Below are positions 53,441-63,334 of a DNA stretch of 64,000 bases, one piece after another. Every line of letters starts with the position of its first letter. The first letter of the stretch is position 1. The translations under genes were made by a program, and so were the position numbers. The stretch is from Bog-473 sp963704355 (GTDB lineage: Bacteria; Actinomycetota; Acidimicrobiia; Acidimicrobiales; RAAP-2), in contig OY969891.1 of assembly GCA_963704355.1 (NCBI GenBank), positions 1,364,001 to 1,428,000 of the forward strand. Direction: 5' to 3'. The notes beneath the pieces are model-generated. The model was given only the letters and a program-made list of their open reading frames with translations. It did not search any database and was not told the origin of the DNA.

Positions 53441-53690
53441 GGGAGAATGCCTCCTGCTCGGACGGAGCGGCTCGTCGCACAGGGCGATCCGGATGCGCGC
53501 GTGGACGTCTGCATTGAGGAGGATGCGCTCGGCACCCGACGTGGTCAAACAAAATCTTGGAGAACGCTGGGTGACAGCCGGCTGTCTCGGACCCTCCGTC
53601 CCCGCACCCAGCCACAACCCCCAGGCAGATGACGGTCTGTGTAACTATGGTTGCATTCGGAGGGACACGGCCAAGCTTGGAGGTGGGAGC

Positions 53691-56072
53691 GTGACGACGT
53701 CTCGGACAGGACTTGCCCCGGTGGGGGATTCGACGACGACCGACGCGGCGTGGCGCAGCCTGCGACGTGTGCGGCGCGGTGCGGCGCGCACGGTGACCCG
53801 ACTTTGTGCCGGTGCGGCGGTGGTCGTGCTCGTCGCCGCCATGGCCGTCGTGACCGGATCGGCTGCTGGGGCGGCACAGACGGTCACGGCGCCATCGAGT
53901 GGCGCTGCCGGCAGCAACATCTTGATCACGGGAGCGGCGTGGCCCGGCTTCGACAGCGTCAACGCCTACCTCGAGCAAGGCGCGGTGCACACGTACTTCT
54001 GCACGCTCAGCGCCGACGCCTCGGGGAACCTGGGCCCGGACGAGTGCCCGTTGCCGACATCGGTGCCGCAGGGTGCCTACACGCTCGTCGTGACCGACGG
54101 CACCCTCTCGGCCAGCTCATCCTTCACGCTGAATCCGGGCGCCCACGTGGCCACCTCCTCGAGCGGCGGCGCCTTCACGTCTGTGGCCGCGGCCCAGACC
54201 GTCTTCCTGCTCGGCTACGGCTTCGACGCCAGCAGCACCATCACCTCGGTCAAGGTCGGGACGAAGGCCGCGACGACCACGCCGGCGGCGCCGGTGATCT
54301 CCGCGACGGGAGCCTTCAGCGGCGCGACGTTCGTCGTGCCCGCGACCTTGGCGGCAGGTATCGACACCGTCACGGTGACCGACGCCGCCGCGCACGCGGC
54401 GACCTTCTCGCTCAACGTCTACGCGGCGACGGACACGGCGTCGTCGTCGGGCGCTGCGGGGAGAGACCTGGCGATGTCCGGCACCGGGTGGCCGGTCAAC
54501 GACAGCGTCAACGGCTACCTCGTCGCCGGGAGCGGCACCGCGACCTTCGCCTGCACCATCGATACCGACTCCAACGGCAACCTCGGGCCGGCGCCCTGTG
54601 TGCTCCCAGCCGGGATCACCCAAGGCTCCTACACCTTGTCGCTCACGGACGGATTGGGGGTGATGGTCACCAAGGCCTTCACGCTGAACCCGGGAGTCCA
54701 CGTCTCGAGCACCACCAGTGGCACCATCACGTCGGTGGCCGCCGGCGAGTCCCTCTACCTCAGTGGCGTCGGCTTCGACGGGGGCAGCACGATCACCTCG
54801 GTCAAGGTCGGGACGACCGGGGTCACGACGACGCCGGCGTCCCCGGCCACCTCGGCGACGGGCGCGTTCACGAACGCCACCTTCACGGTGCCGAAGACCG
54901 CCAAGGCAGGGCCCACCACGGTGACCGTCACCGATGCGGCGAGCCACTCCGCCACGCTGCACCTGACCGTCTTCAAGGCGACCGAGATCTCGGCCTCGTC
55001 GGGGGACGCCGGGACGAGCCTCGCGATGTCGGGCGCAGGCTGGCCGGCCAACGACAGCGTCAACGGCTACCTCGTCTCGGGAACTGGCATCGCGACCTTC
55101 GCCTGTACCATCGATGCCGACCCCGACGGCAACCTCGGGCCGGCGCCTTGTGCGCTCCCGGCCGGGATCACCCAAGGCTCCTACACCTTGTCGCTCACGG
55201 ACGGATTGGGGGTGATGGTGACCAAGGCCTTCACGCTGAACCCGGGAGTCCACGTCTCGAGCACCACCAGTGGCACCATCACGTCGGTCGCCGCGGGCGA
55301 GACCCTGTACCTCAGCGGCGTCGGGTTCGACGGGAGCAGCACGATCACCTCGGTCAAGGTCGGGGCGACAAAGGTGACGACGACGCCGGCGGCGCCGACC
55401 ACGACGACGACGGGCGCGTTCACGAGCGCCACCTTCACCGTGCCGAAGACCGCCAAGGCGGGCCCGACCACGGTGACCGTCACCGACGCCGCGAGCCACT
55501 CCACCACCCTCACGGTCAAGGTGTTCGCTGCCACCGACACCTCCGCCGTGTCGGGGAGCGCCGGGAAGGCCTTCGTCGTCACGGGAAGCGGCTGGCCACT
55601 GGCGGATTCCGTGAACGCATACCTGGTCCAGGGGACCAGCGCGACCTTCGTGTGCTCGCTCTCGACGGACGGCGAGGGCAACCTGGGTACGGTCTGCACG
55701 CTCCCGACGACGCTCCCCCAGGGCTCCTACACCTTGTCGCTCACCGACGGATCCCTCGTGGTCGACTCGGCGCTCGCCCTGAATCCCGGCGTCACGCTGA
55801 CCAACACGTCCAGCCAGCCGATCGACTCGGCCGCACGCGGTTCGACAGTCGATTTCGCCGGCGTGGGCTTCATCGCCGGCGGGACGATCAAGACGGTGAA
55901 GATCGGGACGACGACCGTCTCGACCTCGCCGGCGGCTCCGGGGCTCAACCCCGAGGGTTCGTTCAGCGGCGCGTCGTTCGTGGTGCCATCGAGCCTCGCT
56001 CCCGGAAGCTACACAGTGACGATCACCGATTCTTCGGGGAAGAAAGCAACGGCGCCCCTCGCCGTCACCTGA
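53691..56072 (+). CDS. large secreted Ig-like repeat protein
   Basis: A 793-residue exported protein. After a basic region and a hydrophobic helix (LCAGAAVVVLVAAMAVVTG) it consists of four modules of about 184 residues. Each has one domain with SxSGxAGxxLxMSGxGWPxNDSVNGYL and a second with SVAAGExLYLSGVGFDGSSTI, resembling tandem Ig/IPT-like beta sandwiches. Modules 2 and 3 are nearly identical at the DNA level. Cys pairs recur once per module. It has no sorting signal that I recognise. It may be an adhesin or stalk. GTG start is supported by GGAGG upstream. Confidence 0.82.
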   Translation: MTTSRTGLAPVGDSTTTDAAWRSLRRVRRGAARTVTRLCAGAAVVVLVAAMAVVTGSAAGAAQTVTAPSSGAAGSNILITGAAWPGFDSVNAYLEQGAVHTYFCTLSADASGNLGPDECPLPTSVPQGAYTLVVTDGTLSASSSFTLNPGAHVATSSSGGAFTSVAAAQTVFLLGYGFDASSTITSVKVGTKAATTTPAAPVISATGAFSGATFVVPATLAAGIDTVTVTDAAAHAATFSLNVYAATDTASSSGAAGRDLAMSGTGWPVNDSVNGYLVAGSGTATFACTIDTDSNGNLGPAPCVLPAGITQGSYTLSLTDGLGVMVTKAFTLNPGVHVSSTTSGTITSVAAGESLYLSGVGFDGGSTITSVKVGTTGVTTTPASPATSATGAFTNATFTVPKTAKAGPTTVTVTDAASHSATLHLTVFKATEISASSGDAGTSLAMSGAGWPANDSVNGYLVSGTGIATFACTIDADPDGNLGPAPCALPAGITQGSYTLSLTDGLGVMVTKAFTLNPGVHVSSTTSGTITSVAAGETLYLSGVGFDGSSTITSVKVGATKVTTTPAAPTTTTTGAFTSATFTVPKTAKAGPTTVTVTDAASHSTTLTVKVFAATDTSAVSGSAGKAFVVTGSGWPLADSVNAYLVQGTSATFVCSLSTDGEGNLGTVCTLPTTLPQGSYTLSLTDGSLVVDSALALNPGVTLTNTSSQPIDSAARGSTVDFAGVGFIAGGTIKTVKIGTTTVSTSPAAPGLNPEGSFSGASFVVPSSLAPGSYTVTITDSSGKKATAPLAVT
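54612..55297. repeat. near-identical intragenic repeats, 552-bp offset
   Basis: Blocks starting at 54612 and 55164 (both GGGATCACCCAAGGCTCC) stay almost identical for more than 130 bp, reaching into the next domain. The 552-bp offset is exactly 184 codons, one protein module. Confidence 0.8.
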
Positions 56073-56330
56073 GGTCGAGGGTCTCAGTGAAGACGACGGG
56101 ACCAGTGAGCATCAACGTCACAGACTCCTTGGGCAACTTGGCGACCTTCAGGCTCCAGGAAATTCAAGGTCGCCATGGAGCGGGCGGCGCCGTCGACTGG
56201 TGATCAACTCGTACGGGGAGTTCATTGCCCACGTCGCGCTAACCCTGCCGACGACGCCCGGGGGAGTACGTGGTGACGATTGAGGTTACCGACGACAACA
56301 CCCACCTTCGATTTCGACGTCACCTGTGAC
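56073..56330 (+). pseudogene. degenerate Ig-like module remnants
   Basis: After the stop of the Ig-like gene, short frames still read like its domain ends, for example VSINVTDSLGNLATFRLQ and a later GEYVVTIEVTDDN. They are not joined in one frame and look like a decayed fifth module. From here to 56853 no supported gene is present. Confidence 0.45.
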
Positions 56331-56853
56331 GCTCCCCTTGGCGCTGCGGGTACCCGAGGGTCCCTGACCCGGCCGGACGACGGCCGCTCAGGGTGCCCGA
56401 GGGATGAGACCGTGCCCCTGCGACGGCGTCCGGTAATGAGGACGATTGGGTCTGGACGGACAGAGGTCGGGCCAATTACTGGGGGGTCCCGTCATATCGG
56501 GTCCTGGTCGGACCGACAGCCGCCGCGGTCCCGACCAACTTGCCCGCTGGATTGACGCCCGCATCCTTGGGGAATGAAGTGGTGAACTGATTGGGACGAT
56601 TCCGGGCGGGGACCGGAGAATCGGCATGGAGGCGGACTCGCCCGACAACGAGCGCGTTGACGATTACGCCCAGCGGCGAGCTGCTCCAGCGCTGGATCGA
56701 CGCCGGCGAGCCCGCAGTCGTGATCGCTGTGCTCTCGGCCATGTGGGCGTGAGTTTCCGCCGGTCCCGAAGAGCCCCAGGCAGACCAGGGGGTTCTACGG
56801 GTGCCAGGAAGGGACGAAACCTTCAACCTCGTTCGTGAGCATGCGAGGTACCG

Positions 56854-57706
56854 ATGGCCAAGGATCTGGGAGCTGAGATCAGCGTGTTGGTCCGGCCGGA
56901 CGTGCCGGGTGTTGGCGGGAGCACCCAGAGTGCCCGGGACGACGGACGGCAATTCGTCGAGTTCCGCAGCGTGTCCGGTGCAGCACCCGAGCATTTGGAT
57001 CTCTCAACTCCCGTCAGGGCCTTTTGGCTCGGAGGGCTTCACGTCATGGGGTTCGCCGGACTCTCGGTCTTTGTTTTGGCGGTCTTGGCACTTCACGGAC
57101 TCCAGGCCAACTTGAACCCTGTCCAGCACACCATCAGCGAATATTCACTCGGCCGCTATGGGTGGCTCATGCGGGCGGCTTTCTTGGCTCTGGCGGGGGG
57201 GGACACTGGCCACGGCGGCTGGCCTTTCGCTTTGCTGCGGAGCGTCTAGGTGGCGCCGCGTCGGGGTGGTTGCGCTCGCCGGCACGGCAATCGGCTTGAT
57301 TCTCGATGCCGGGTTCAATACCGATCGCATTCGAGTTCCTGAAACCTTCGATGGAACGATCCATAGCGTCGGAACGTGGATCCTCGCTCTGGGACTGCCC
57401 GTTGCGGCCTTTTTCTTCGGTTTCGACTTCGTCCGTAACTCGACGTCGACGCTGAGCGAGAGACTGGTCTTGATTGTGGGCGGAGTCCAACTTGGCGCCA
57501 TCGTTCTCTTCGAGATGAGCCCGGCGACGCTGCGAGGATGGGCGGAGCGATTGGTCGCGGTGTTGGCGGTGGCTACCTTGGGGTTATTGCAGGACTTGTC
57601 TCGCGCGAACGCCAAAGCGGGCCAATCGCACGCGGTCGCTGACAGGGGCCCCGTCTTCGGTCTTCCGCCCGTCTCGACGAGCGGCTCAGTCACTTCGTCA
57701 GCTTGA
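56854..57706 (+). pseudogene. DUF998-like membrane protein, frame-broken in a G-run
   Basis: The 5' frame encodes PVQHTISEYSLGRYGWLMRA, a typical DUF998 segment, up to FLALAGG. After a run of eight G (about 57197-57204) the next frame continues with TLATAAGLSLCCGASRWRR and five further hydrophobic helices. The span is one base over a multiple of three, so removing one G gives 283 residues. DUF998 proteins are small membrane proteins of unknown role. GAGG precedes the ATG. The G-run could be a slippage site, but an error in sequence is simpler. Confidence 0.72.
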
Positions 57707-57771
57707 GATTGAGATGGCGGACGGCCTGCCGAAAAATGTCAAAAGCTTGATCGGCGGTGAGCCGCATTTGT

Positions 57772-57807
57772 TACCCTAAGCGGAACTGATCATTCCGTTT
57801 TGGGGTA
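57772..57807. promoter_or_regulatory. TetR operator upstream of the MFS-TetR pair
   Basis: CGGAA-CTGATCA-TTCCG is a perfect 5-bp inverted repeat, and outer arms TACCC and GGGTA extend the symmetry. It lies just before the MFS start and is the likely site for the co-encoded TetR regulator. Confidence 0.65.
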
Positions 57808-57814
57808 CCCGCCA

Positions 57815-59284
57815 ATGGCCCGCCAACACACCAACTACAGCCTCACATTTGCGGTCCTCGCGACCGCAGCTCTGGCGTTCAGCCTCCTCCAGTCGTTGGT
57901 CATCCCTGCCATACCCCAGCTGGAGCACACGTTGCACACGTCGGAGACCGGGGCCAGCTGGTTGCTGACTGCCTATCTGCTCAGTGCCGCTATCGCCACA
58001 CCGATCCTCGGCCGAGTCGGAGACATGGTTGGCAAGGAGCGAGTCATCGTTGCTGTGCTGATCGCCCTCTCTGTCGGCTCGTTGATCAGCGCGCTGGCCA
58101 CGACCCTGCCCGTGATGCTGGTCGGCCGCGTCATCCAAGGTGCTGGTGGGGCCGTGTTCCCTCTGGCATTCGGAATCATCCGCGACGAATTCCCGGCGGA
58201 ACGAGTGGCGGGCGCCATCGGCGTCATGTCGGCCATCCTCGGCGCGGGCGCGGGCGCGGGCATCGTGCTGGCCGGGCCGATCCTGGTCCACCTCAATTAC
58301 CACTGGCTCTTTTGGTTCCCGCTCATCATGTCGGCTGCCGCGACGATCGCGACCTTCATTTACGTTCCTGAGTCGCCGGTGAGAGCGCCAGGCCGCATCA
58401 ACTGGCTCGGCGCGTTCTTGATGTCGAGCTGGCTGGTGACGGGCCTGCTCGCCATCTCCTACGCGCCGACGTGGGGATGGGGGAGCTCCTCAGTGCTCGG
58501 CCTACTTGGCGCCACCGTGGTACTCCTGGCGCTCTGGGTCGTGTCTGAGGACCGCTCCGTCTCGCCGCTGGTCGACATGAAGATGATGCGCATCCCGGCC
58601 GTGTGGAGCACGAACCTCGCCGCGTTGCTCTTCGGGTTCGGCATGTTCGCGATGTTCATTGTGCTGCCTCAGTTCACTCAGACCCCGACCAATGTGGGTT
58701 ACGGATTCGGGGCCTCGGTGACGCAGTCGGGCCTCTATCTCCTTCCTTTCGCCGTGGCCATGGCGATCGTGGCGCCTATGACAGGTCGCCTCTCGGTGAT
58801 CGTCGGCTCGAAGATGGTGCTGGTCGCCGGGTCGCTCTTTGCCGCTTCGAGCTACCTCGTGCTGGTGCTCGACCACAGCCAGGAGTGGATCATGTACGTC
58901 GCGACGGGCTTGCTCGGAATCGGAATCGCTCTGGGGTTCGCCAGCATGGCGAACCTGATCATTGAGGCTGTACCGGCCGAGCAGACCGGTGTAGCCACGG
59001 GCATGAACACCAACATCCGCAATATCGGCGCGGCGTTAGGCAGCGGTATCGCCACCAGCCTCGTCATTGGGAGCCTGCTGTCCGACGGCTACCCCAAGGA
59101 GCACGGTTATGTCCTGGCGTTCGCAGTCAGTGGGGCGGCATTGGTCGTGGCCGCTCTCGCTGCGCTGTTGATCCCTCGGCGCGCGACCCCTTCCATCGTG
59201 GCGCTGGAGTCGCATCCCGCCCTGACGGCGGAGGCCGAGGTGATCGTCGGCTCCATCGCGTTTGGGCCAGAGGACCTCGCGTGA
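57815..59284 (+). CDS. MFS multidrug exporter
   Basis: A 489-residue MFS transporter with about 14 helices. Motif A is GRVGDMVGKERVIV and motif C-like sequence is ILGAGAGAGIVLAGPIL. The length and helix count suit the EmrB/QacA group. The first helix carries LVIPAIPQL with few charged residues. I start at the ATG giving MARQHTNYS. The next gene, a TetR regulator, begins within its stop (GTGA), and a palindrome precedes the pair, so they form an autoregulated export unit. Confidence 0.9.
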   Translation: MARQHTNYSLTFAVLATAALAFSLLQSLVIPAIPQLEHTLHTSETGASWLLTAYLLSAAIATPILGRVGDMVGKERVIVAVLIALSVGSLISALATTLPVMLVGRVIQGAGGAVFPLAFGIIRDEFPAERVAGAIGVMSAILGAGAGAGIVLAGPILVHLNYHWLFWFPLIMSAAATIATFIYVPESPVRAPGRINWLGAFLMSSWLVTGLLAISYAPTWGWGSSSVLGLLGATVVLLALWVVSEDRSVSPLVDMKMMRIPAVWSTNLAALLFGFGMFAMFIVLPQFTQTPTNVGYGFGASVTQSGLYLLPFAVAMAIVAPMTGRLSVIVGSKMVLVAGSLFAASSYLVLVLDHSQEWIMYVATGLLGIGIALGFASMANLIIEAVPAEQTGVATGMNTNIRNIGAALGSGIATSLVIGSLLSDGYPKEHGYVLAFAVSGAALVVAALAALLIPRRATPSIVALESHPALTAEAEVIVGSIAFGPEDLA

Positions 59285-59961
59285 CCCGTCGCAGCGCCCC
59301 CGCGCCCGCCCCGAGCCGGCATCCGATTTCCGGCGCGAGTCCGGACGAGGATGTTCGACCGTTGCGACGCGACGCCGAGGTGAATCTCGGGCGGATCCTG
59401 TCGGCGGCACGCGACGTGTTTGCCGAGCACGGGTACGAAGCCTCAATGGAAGCCATCGCCACCCGCGCCGACGTCGGTGTCGGCACTCTCTACCGGCGAT
59501 TTCCCACCAAGGCCGATTTGTTCAGCGCGGTCGCGCTGGCGGCGCGAGAGCGAGTGCGCCAGATCGCCGAGGAGGTGCTCGCCAGCGTTGCAGCCGACGA
59601 GGCGGCCTTCGAGTTCGTGCGGCGATGCATCGCCACGCCCAGCGTCTGGCGGGCCACCACCTCGGCACCGCCCTGGGGGTCGACGGACGGCACGTGGCTC
59701 ACGCAGCTGGCCCAGCTGCTGGGCAACATCGTGGACCGGAGCAAGGACGCTGGAACGCTCCGCGGCGAAGTCGAGATCCCGGATATCGTCGTTTTGCTCA
59801 AGGCAGTACGTGTGATTGCTGACCTCTACGACACGCCAGGGTCGAAGCCGTCTTTGCGCTTTCTCGAACTCGCCCTTGACGGGCTTCGGCCGGGCCACGA
59901 TGCACCAACGCAACTGCCCTTGACTGTCGGGCAGCTGGCCAAGCGTCTCGACCAGCGCTGA
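59281..59961 (+). CDS. TetR-family regulator of the upstream MFS exporter
   Basis: A 226-residue repressor. After a Pro-rich tail the HTH is SAARDVFAEHGYEASMEAIA followed by TRADVGVGTLYRRFPTKADL. The C-terminal half resembles the SbtR-type ligand domain. Its GTG overlaps the exporter stop. The inverted repeat before the exporter gene is its probable site. The 287 bp after it hold no supported gene. Confidence 0.9.
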   Translation: MTRRSAPAPAPSRHPISGASPDEDVRPLRRDAEVNLGRILSAARDVFAEHGYEASMEAIATRADVGVGTLYRRFPTKADLFSAVALAARERVRQIAEEVLASVAADEAAFEFVRRCIATPSVWRATTSAPPWGSTDGTWLTQLAQLLGNIVDRSKDAGTLRGEVEIPDIVVLLKAVRVIADLYDTPGSKPSLRFLELALDGLRPGHDAPTQLPLTVGQLAKRLDQR

Positions 59962-60248
59962 CGGCACGCAAGGGACATCGATCTGCGCGGCGCCCCGAGG
60001 CAGCTATTCGGGAGCGCCGCGGTGCGTGATCTCAGGCTTGGGAGATATCGGACACTTGCCGCGAGACATCGTGGGCACCTTTACGGGCGGCTCCGATCTG
60101 GGATCGCTCTGGAAACCTTCGATCGAACTTGCCTGGACAAGCCACGGCGGAACTCTCCGGTCCTGTGAACCCCGACGCCATGTTTTGCATCGAGCCGGCT
60201 GGGCACCGTCCGTCAAGAGGCGGGGCATCGAGGCGTAGGGAAGGGGCA

Positions 60249-63030
60249 ATGGAAGTGCGGCGGATTTGTGGTGGGCGGCTGTGCTGGCGGCGACGCGCAA
60301 CTTCTTGTCTGGTTCGGGTGTCCCCGGTTGCTGGGGCTGCGTCGTTGGTTCTTGCGCTGTGTGCCGTCTTGCCGGTGACGGCGTCGGCCGCGTCAGCAGC
60401 TGGGCTGACCTCGACGGGCACGACCGTGTCGGTGGAGCCGCCGCCGGTACCGGATGTCTTCATCGCCGACGGTGACACCAACCGGGTGGTGGAACTTCCC
60501 GGCGTCACCGGAGCTCCCACCACTGCGGGTCCGGTCTTCAATGGCCCCGCGGGAATGGCCGTCGATGCTGCGGGCAACCTGTTCGTCGCCGTCGAGAGCG
60601 ACAATGACGTGGTGGAGGTACCCGCCAACGGCGGGAGCGAGACCACCTTCGGCACGGGCCTCCTCCGCCCGACCGGCGTGGCCGTAGATGCCGCTGGAGA
60701 CGTCTTCATCGCCGACGATGGCAACAACCGGGTGGTGGAGGTGCCCGCTGGTGGCGGGACCGAGACCACCGTGGGCAGCGGCCTGTCCGACCCGTCGGAT
60801 GTCGCCCTCGATTCCGCCGGCGATGTCTTCATCGCCGACGAGGGCAACAATCGGGTGGTGGAGGTGCCCGCTGGTGGCGGGTCCCAGACCACGGTGGGTT
60901 CGGGCTTTGACAACCCGTCCGCGGTGGCGATCGACTCCGCAGGCGACGTGTTCGTCGCCGACGCTGGCCATAACCGGGTGGCGGAGGTACCTGCGGGGGG
61001 TGGGGCCGAGACTTCGCTGGGAAGCGGGCTGCACGAACCGTATGGGGTGGCCGTCGATGCCGCCGGGGACGTCTTCATCGCCGACACCTACAACAGTCGG
61101 GTGGTGGAGGTTGCAAAAGGTGGAGCCCAGACCACCATCTTCAGCGGGACCGGCCTCTACGAGGTTGCCGTCGACGTGCCCGCAGCCCACTCGACAGCCG
61201 AAGCATCAGTGTCGTTGACCGCCACGGTGCAGACCTCGCCTCCCGGGGGTGCGGTCACGGGCAGTGTCGATTTTTCGGCGAATGGGACCAGCCTGGGCAC
61301 TGCGACGGTCTCGGGCAGCGGGGGCGGTCCCTATACCGCCACCTTGGCCACGACCGCCCTGCCGGGAGGTACCGACCAGGTCACCGCCACCTACCAGGGG
61401 GACAGCAGCGATGCCGCATCGACCCCCAGCGCACCCGTCACAGTGGTCATCCCGAAGCCGCGGACCGGTGCCACCTTGTCGGTGGACCCGCCGCCGCCAC
61501 CGGATGTTTTTATCGCCGACACCGATAACAACCGGGTGGTGGAGGTTCCCGCTGGTGGCGGCAGCCAGACCAGCATTGGCGGCGGTCTGAGCTACCCGAC
61601 CGGGGTGGCCGTCGATGCTGCCGGGGACGTGTTCATCGCTGACACCGGCAACAGCCGGGTCCTCGAGATCCCCGCCGGTGGTGGGACCGACACGACCGTT
61701 GGCACCGGTCTCAGTAGTCCGACCGGGGTGGCCGTCGATGCCGCTGGGGACGTGTTCATCGCCGACACCGGCAACAGCCGGGTGGTCGAGGTACCTGCTG
61801 GTGGCGGCAGCGAGACCACAGTCGGGACCGATCTGAACTACCCGACGGGGGTGGCCGTCGATGCTGCCGGGGACGTGTTCATCGCCGACACCGACAACAA
61901 CCGGGTGGTGGAGGTGCCTGCTGGTGGCGGAGGCGAGACGACCGTTGGCTCCGGTCTCAACGGTCCGGCTGGGGTGGCTGTCGATGCCGCCGGAGATGTG
62001 TACATCGCCGACACGGACAACAACCGGGTGGTGGAGGAACCCGCCTGTTGTCACTCCTTCCAGATCACGGTCGGCAGCGGATTGTCCAGCCCGTCCGGGG
62101 TGACTGTCGATGCTGCCGGGGACGTGTTCGTGGCTGACGCCGGCAACAACCGGGTGGTTGAGTTCCCTGTTGGCGGCGGGGCCCAGACCAACGTCGGCAG
62201 CGGACTGTCCTTCCCCCAAGCTGTGGCTGTCGATGTGCCCGCGGACCATGCGACAGTCGGAGAGTCGGTGTCCTTGACCGCCACCGTGCAGACCTCGCCT
62301 GGGGGCGGTGTGGTGGCGGGCAGAGTCAAGTTCTCCCTCGGTGGGGAGGGCCTGGGTCGCGTGAGGGTGTCCGGGAGCGGGGGTGGCCCCTACACCGCCA
62401 CCCCTGGCAACCACAGCCCTGGCAGTAGGCACGAATGAGATCTCCGCCACCTTCGCCGGCGGCAGCTACGACATGGCCTCGGCCACCAGCGCCCCGATCA
62501 CGGTGGTCGTCGCCGGCCCCGTCCCCAGCGTCAAAGCGGTGTCACCGGGTGGCGGGCCGCTCGGCGGAGGAGCGAAGGTGACCATCACCGGTACCAACTT
62601 CACCGCTGCCACCAAGGTCACCTTCGGAGCAATGGCGGCCACCTACACCGTTGTGTCATCGACGAAAATCACAGCCTCCACCCCAGCGGAAGCGGCAGGC
62701 ACGGTGCCTGTTCGAGTCACGACACCGTCAGGGGTCAGCGCTGCCAGCGTTGCCGACCGATACACCTACGAGGCCGGCCCCACCGTCACCTCGCTCAACC
62801 CCAGCTCCGGCCCGACCGCCGGGGCGCAGTCGGTCACCATCACCGGTACCAACTTCACCGCTGCCACGAAGGTCACCTTCGGAGGAACGGCGGCCACCTA
62901 CACCGTCGTGTCATCGAGGAAAATCACCGCGTCCACCCCACCTGGAGCGGCAGGCACGGTGCAGGTTCGAGTCACGACACCGTCAGGGACGACCGTCGCC
63001 GTGTCTTCCGACAAGTACACGTACACGTAA
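60249..63030 (+). pseudogene. secreted NHL-propeller/Ig/IPT surface protein, frame-broken by one base
   Basis: The gene would encode 926 residues. A signal peptide (SPVAGAASLVLALCAVLPVTASA) is followed by two similar blocks, each of about six NHL blades with GVAVDAAGDVFIADTGNSRV and a following Ig-like domain (SLTATVQTSPPGG). The chain ends with two IPT/TIG domains (VTITGTNFTAATKVTFGG). Near 62400 the first frame stops in PYTATPGNHS at 62438 while the expected LATTALAVG lies one frame over. One extra C in a CCCC run explains it. The first frame alone would still make a 729-residue secreted protein. Confidence 0.8.
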
Positions 63031-63314
63031 CGGCCCGGCGAGCCCGTCCGGGCGTGGAGACTGGTGGCAGTCGGTTCGTTGTATCCGTGCGAGCTCGCAC
63101 AGGACGAGTTATGGACTCATGCCGCTGAGGAGTCACGCCTGGACTCAAAGAGGATCAAGGTCGGACTGTTCACCGTCTACGGATCCTGACCTTTTGAACT
63201 CCATCCACTCCCCGGAGGGGTTCTCCTCCGTCCAACCTGACCGCTTCGAAAGGCCGCTGGTAGGCGCGATTCAGGGTTCCCCGATTGCCCCAGGCCGGAA
63301 GGACCCCGATCCAC

Positions 63315-63334
63315 TACTATCGAACATATGTTCG
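63315..63334 (+). promoter_or_regulatory. SOS box and promoter of the helicase gene
   Basis: CGAACATATGTTCG (63321-63334) is a perfect palindrome matching the actinobacterial LexA box CGAAC-N4-GTTCG. A -10, TACTAT (63315-63320), lies 7 nt before the ATG, which sits inside the box. LexA binding would block transcription and the start. Confidence 0.8.

Noticed and set aside
53441..53690. A riboswitch in leaders of the large surface-protein genes
   Set aside because: No conserved core of a known class could be recognised by eye here or at 59962-60248.
56660..56755. A possible XdhC N-terminus (ELLQRWIDAGEPAVV)
   Set aside because: Only about 24 residues look similar before a stop, and no further XdhC motif follows in any frame.
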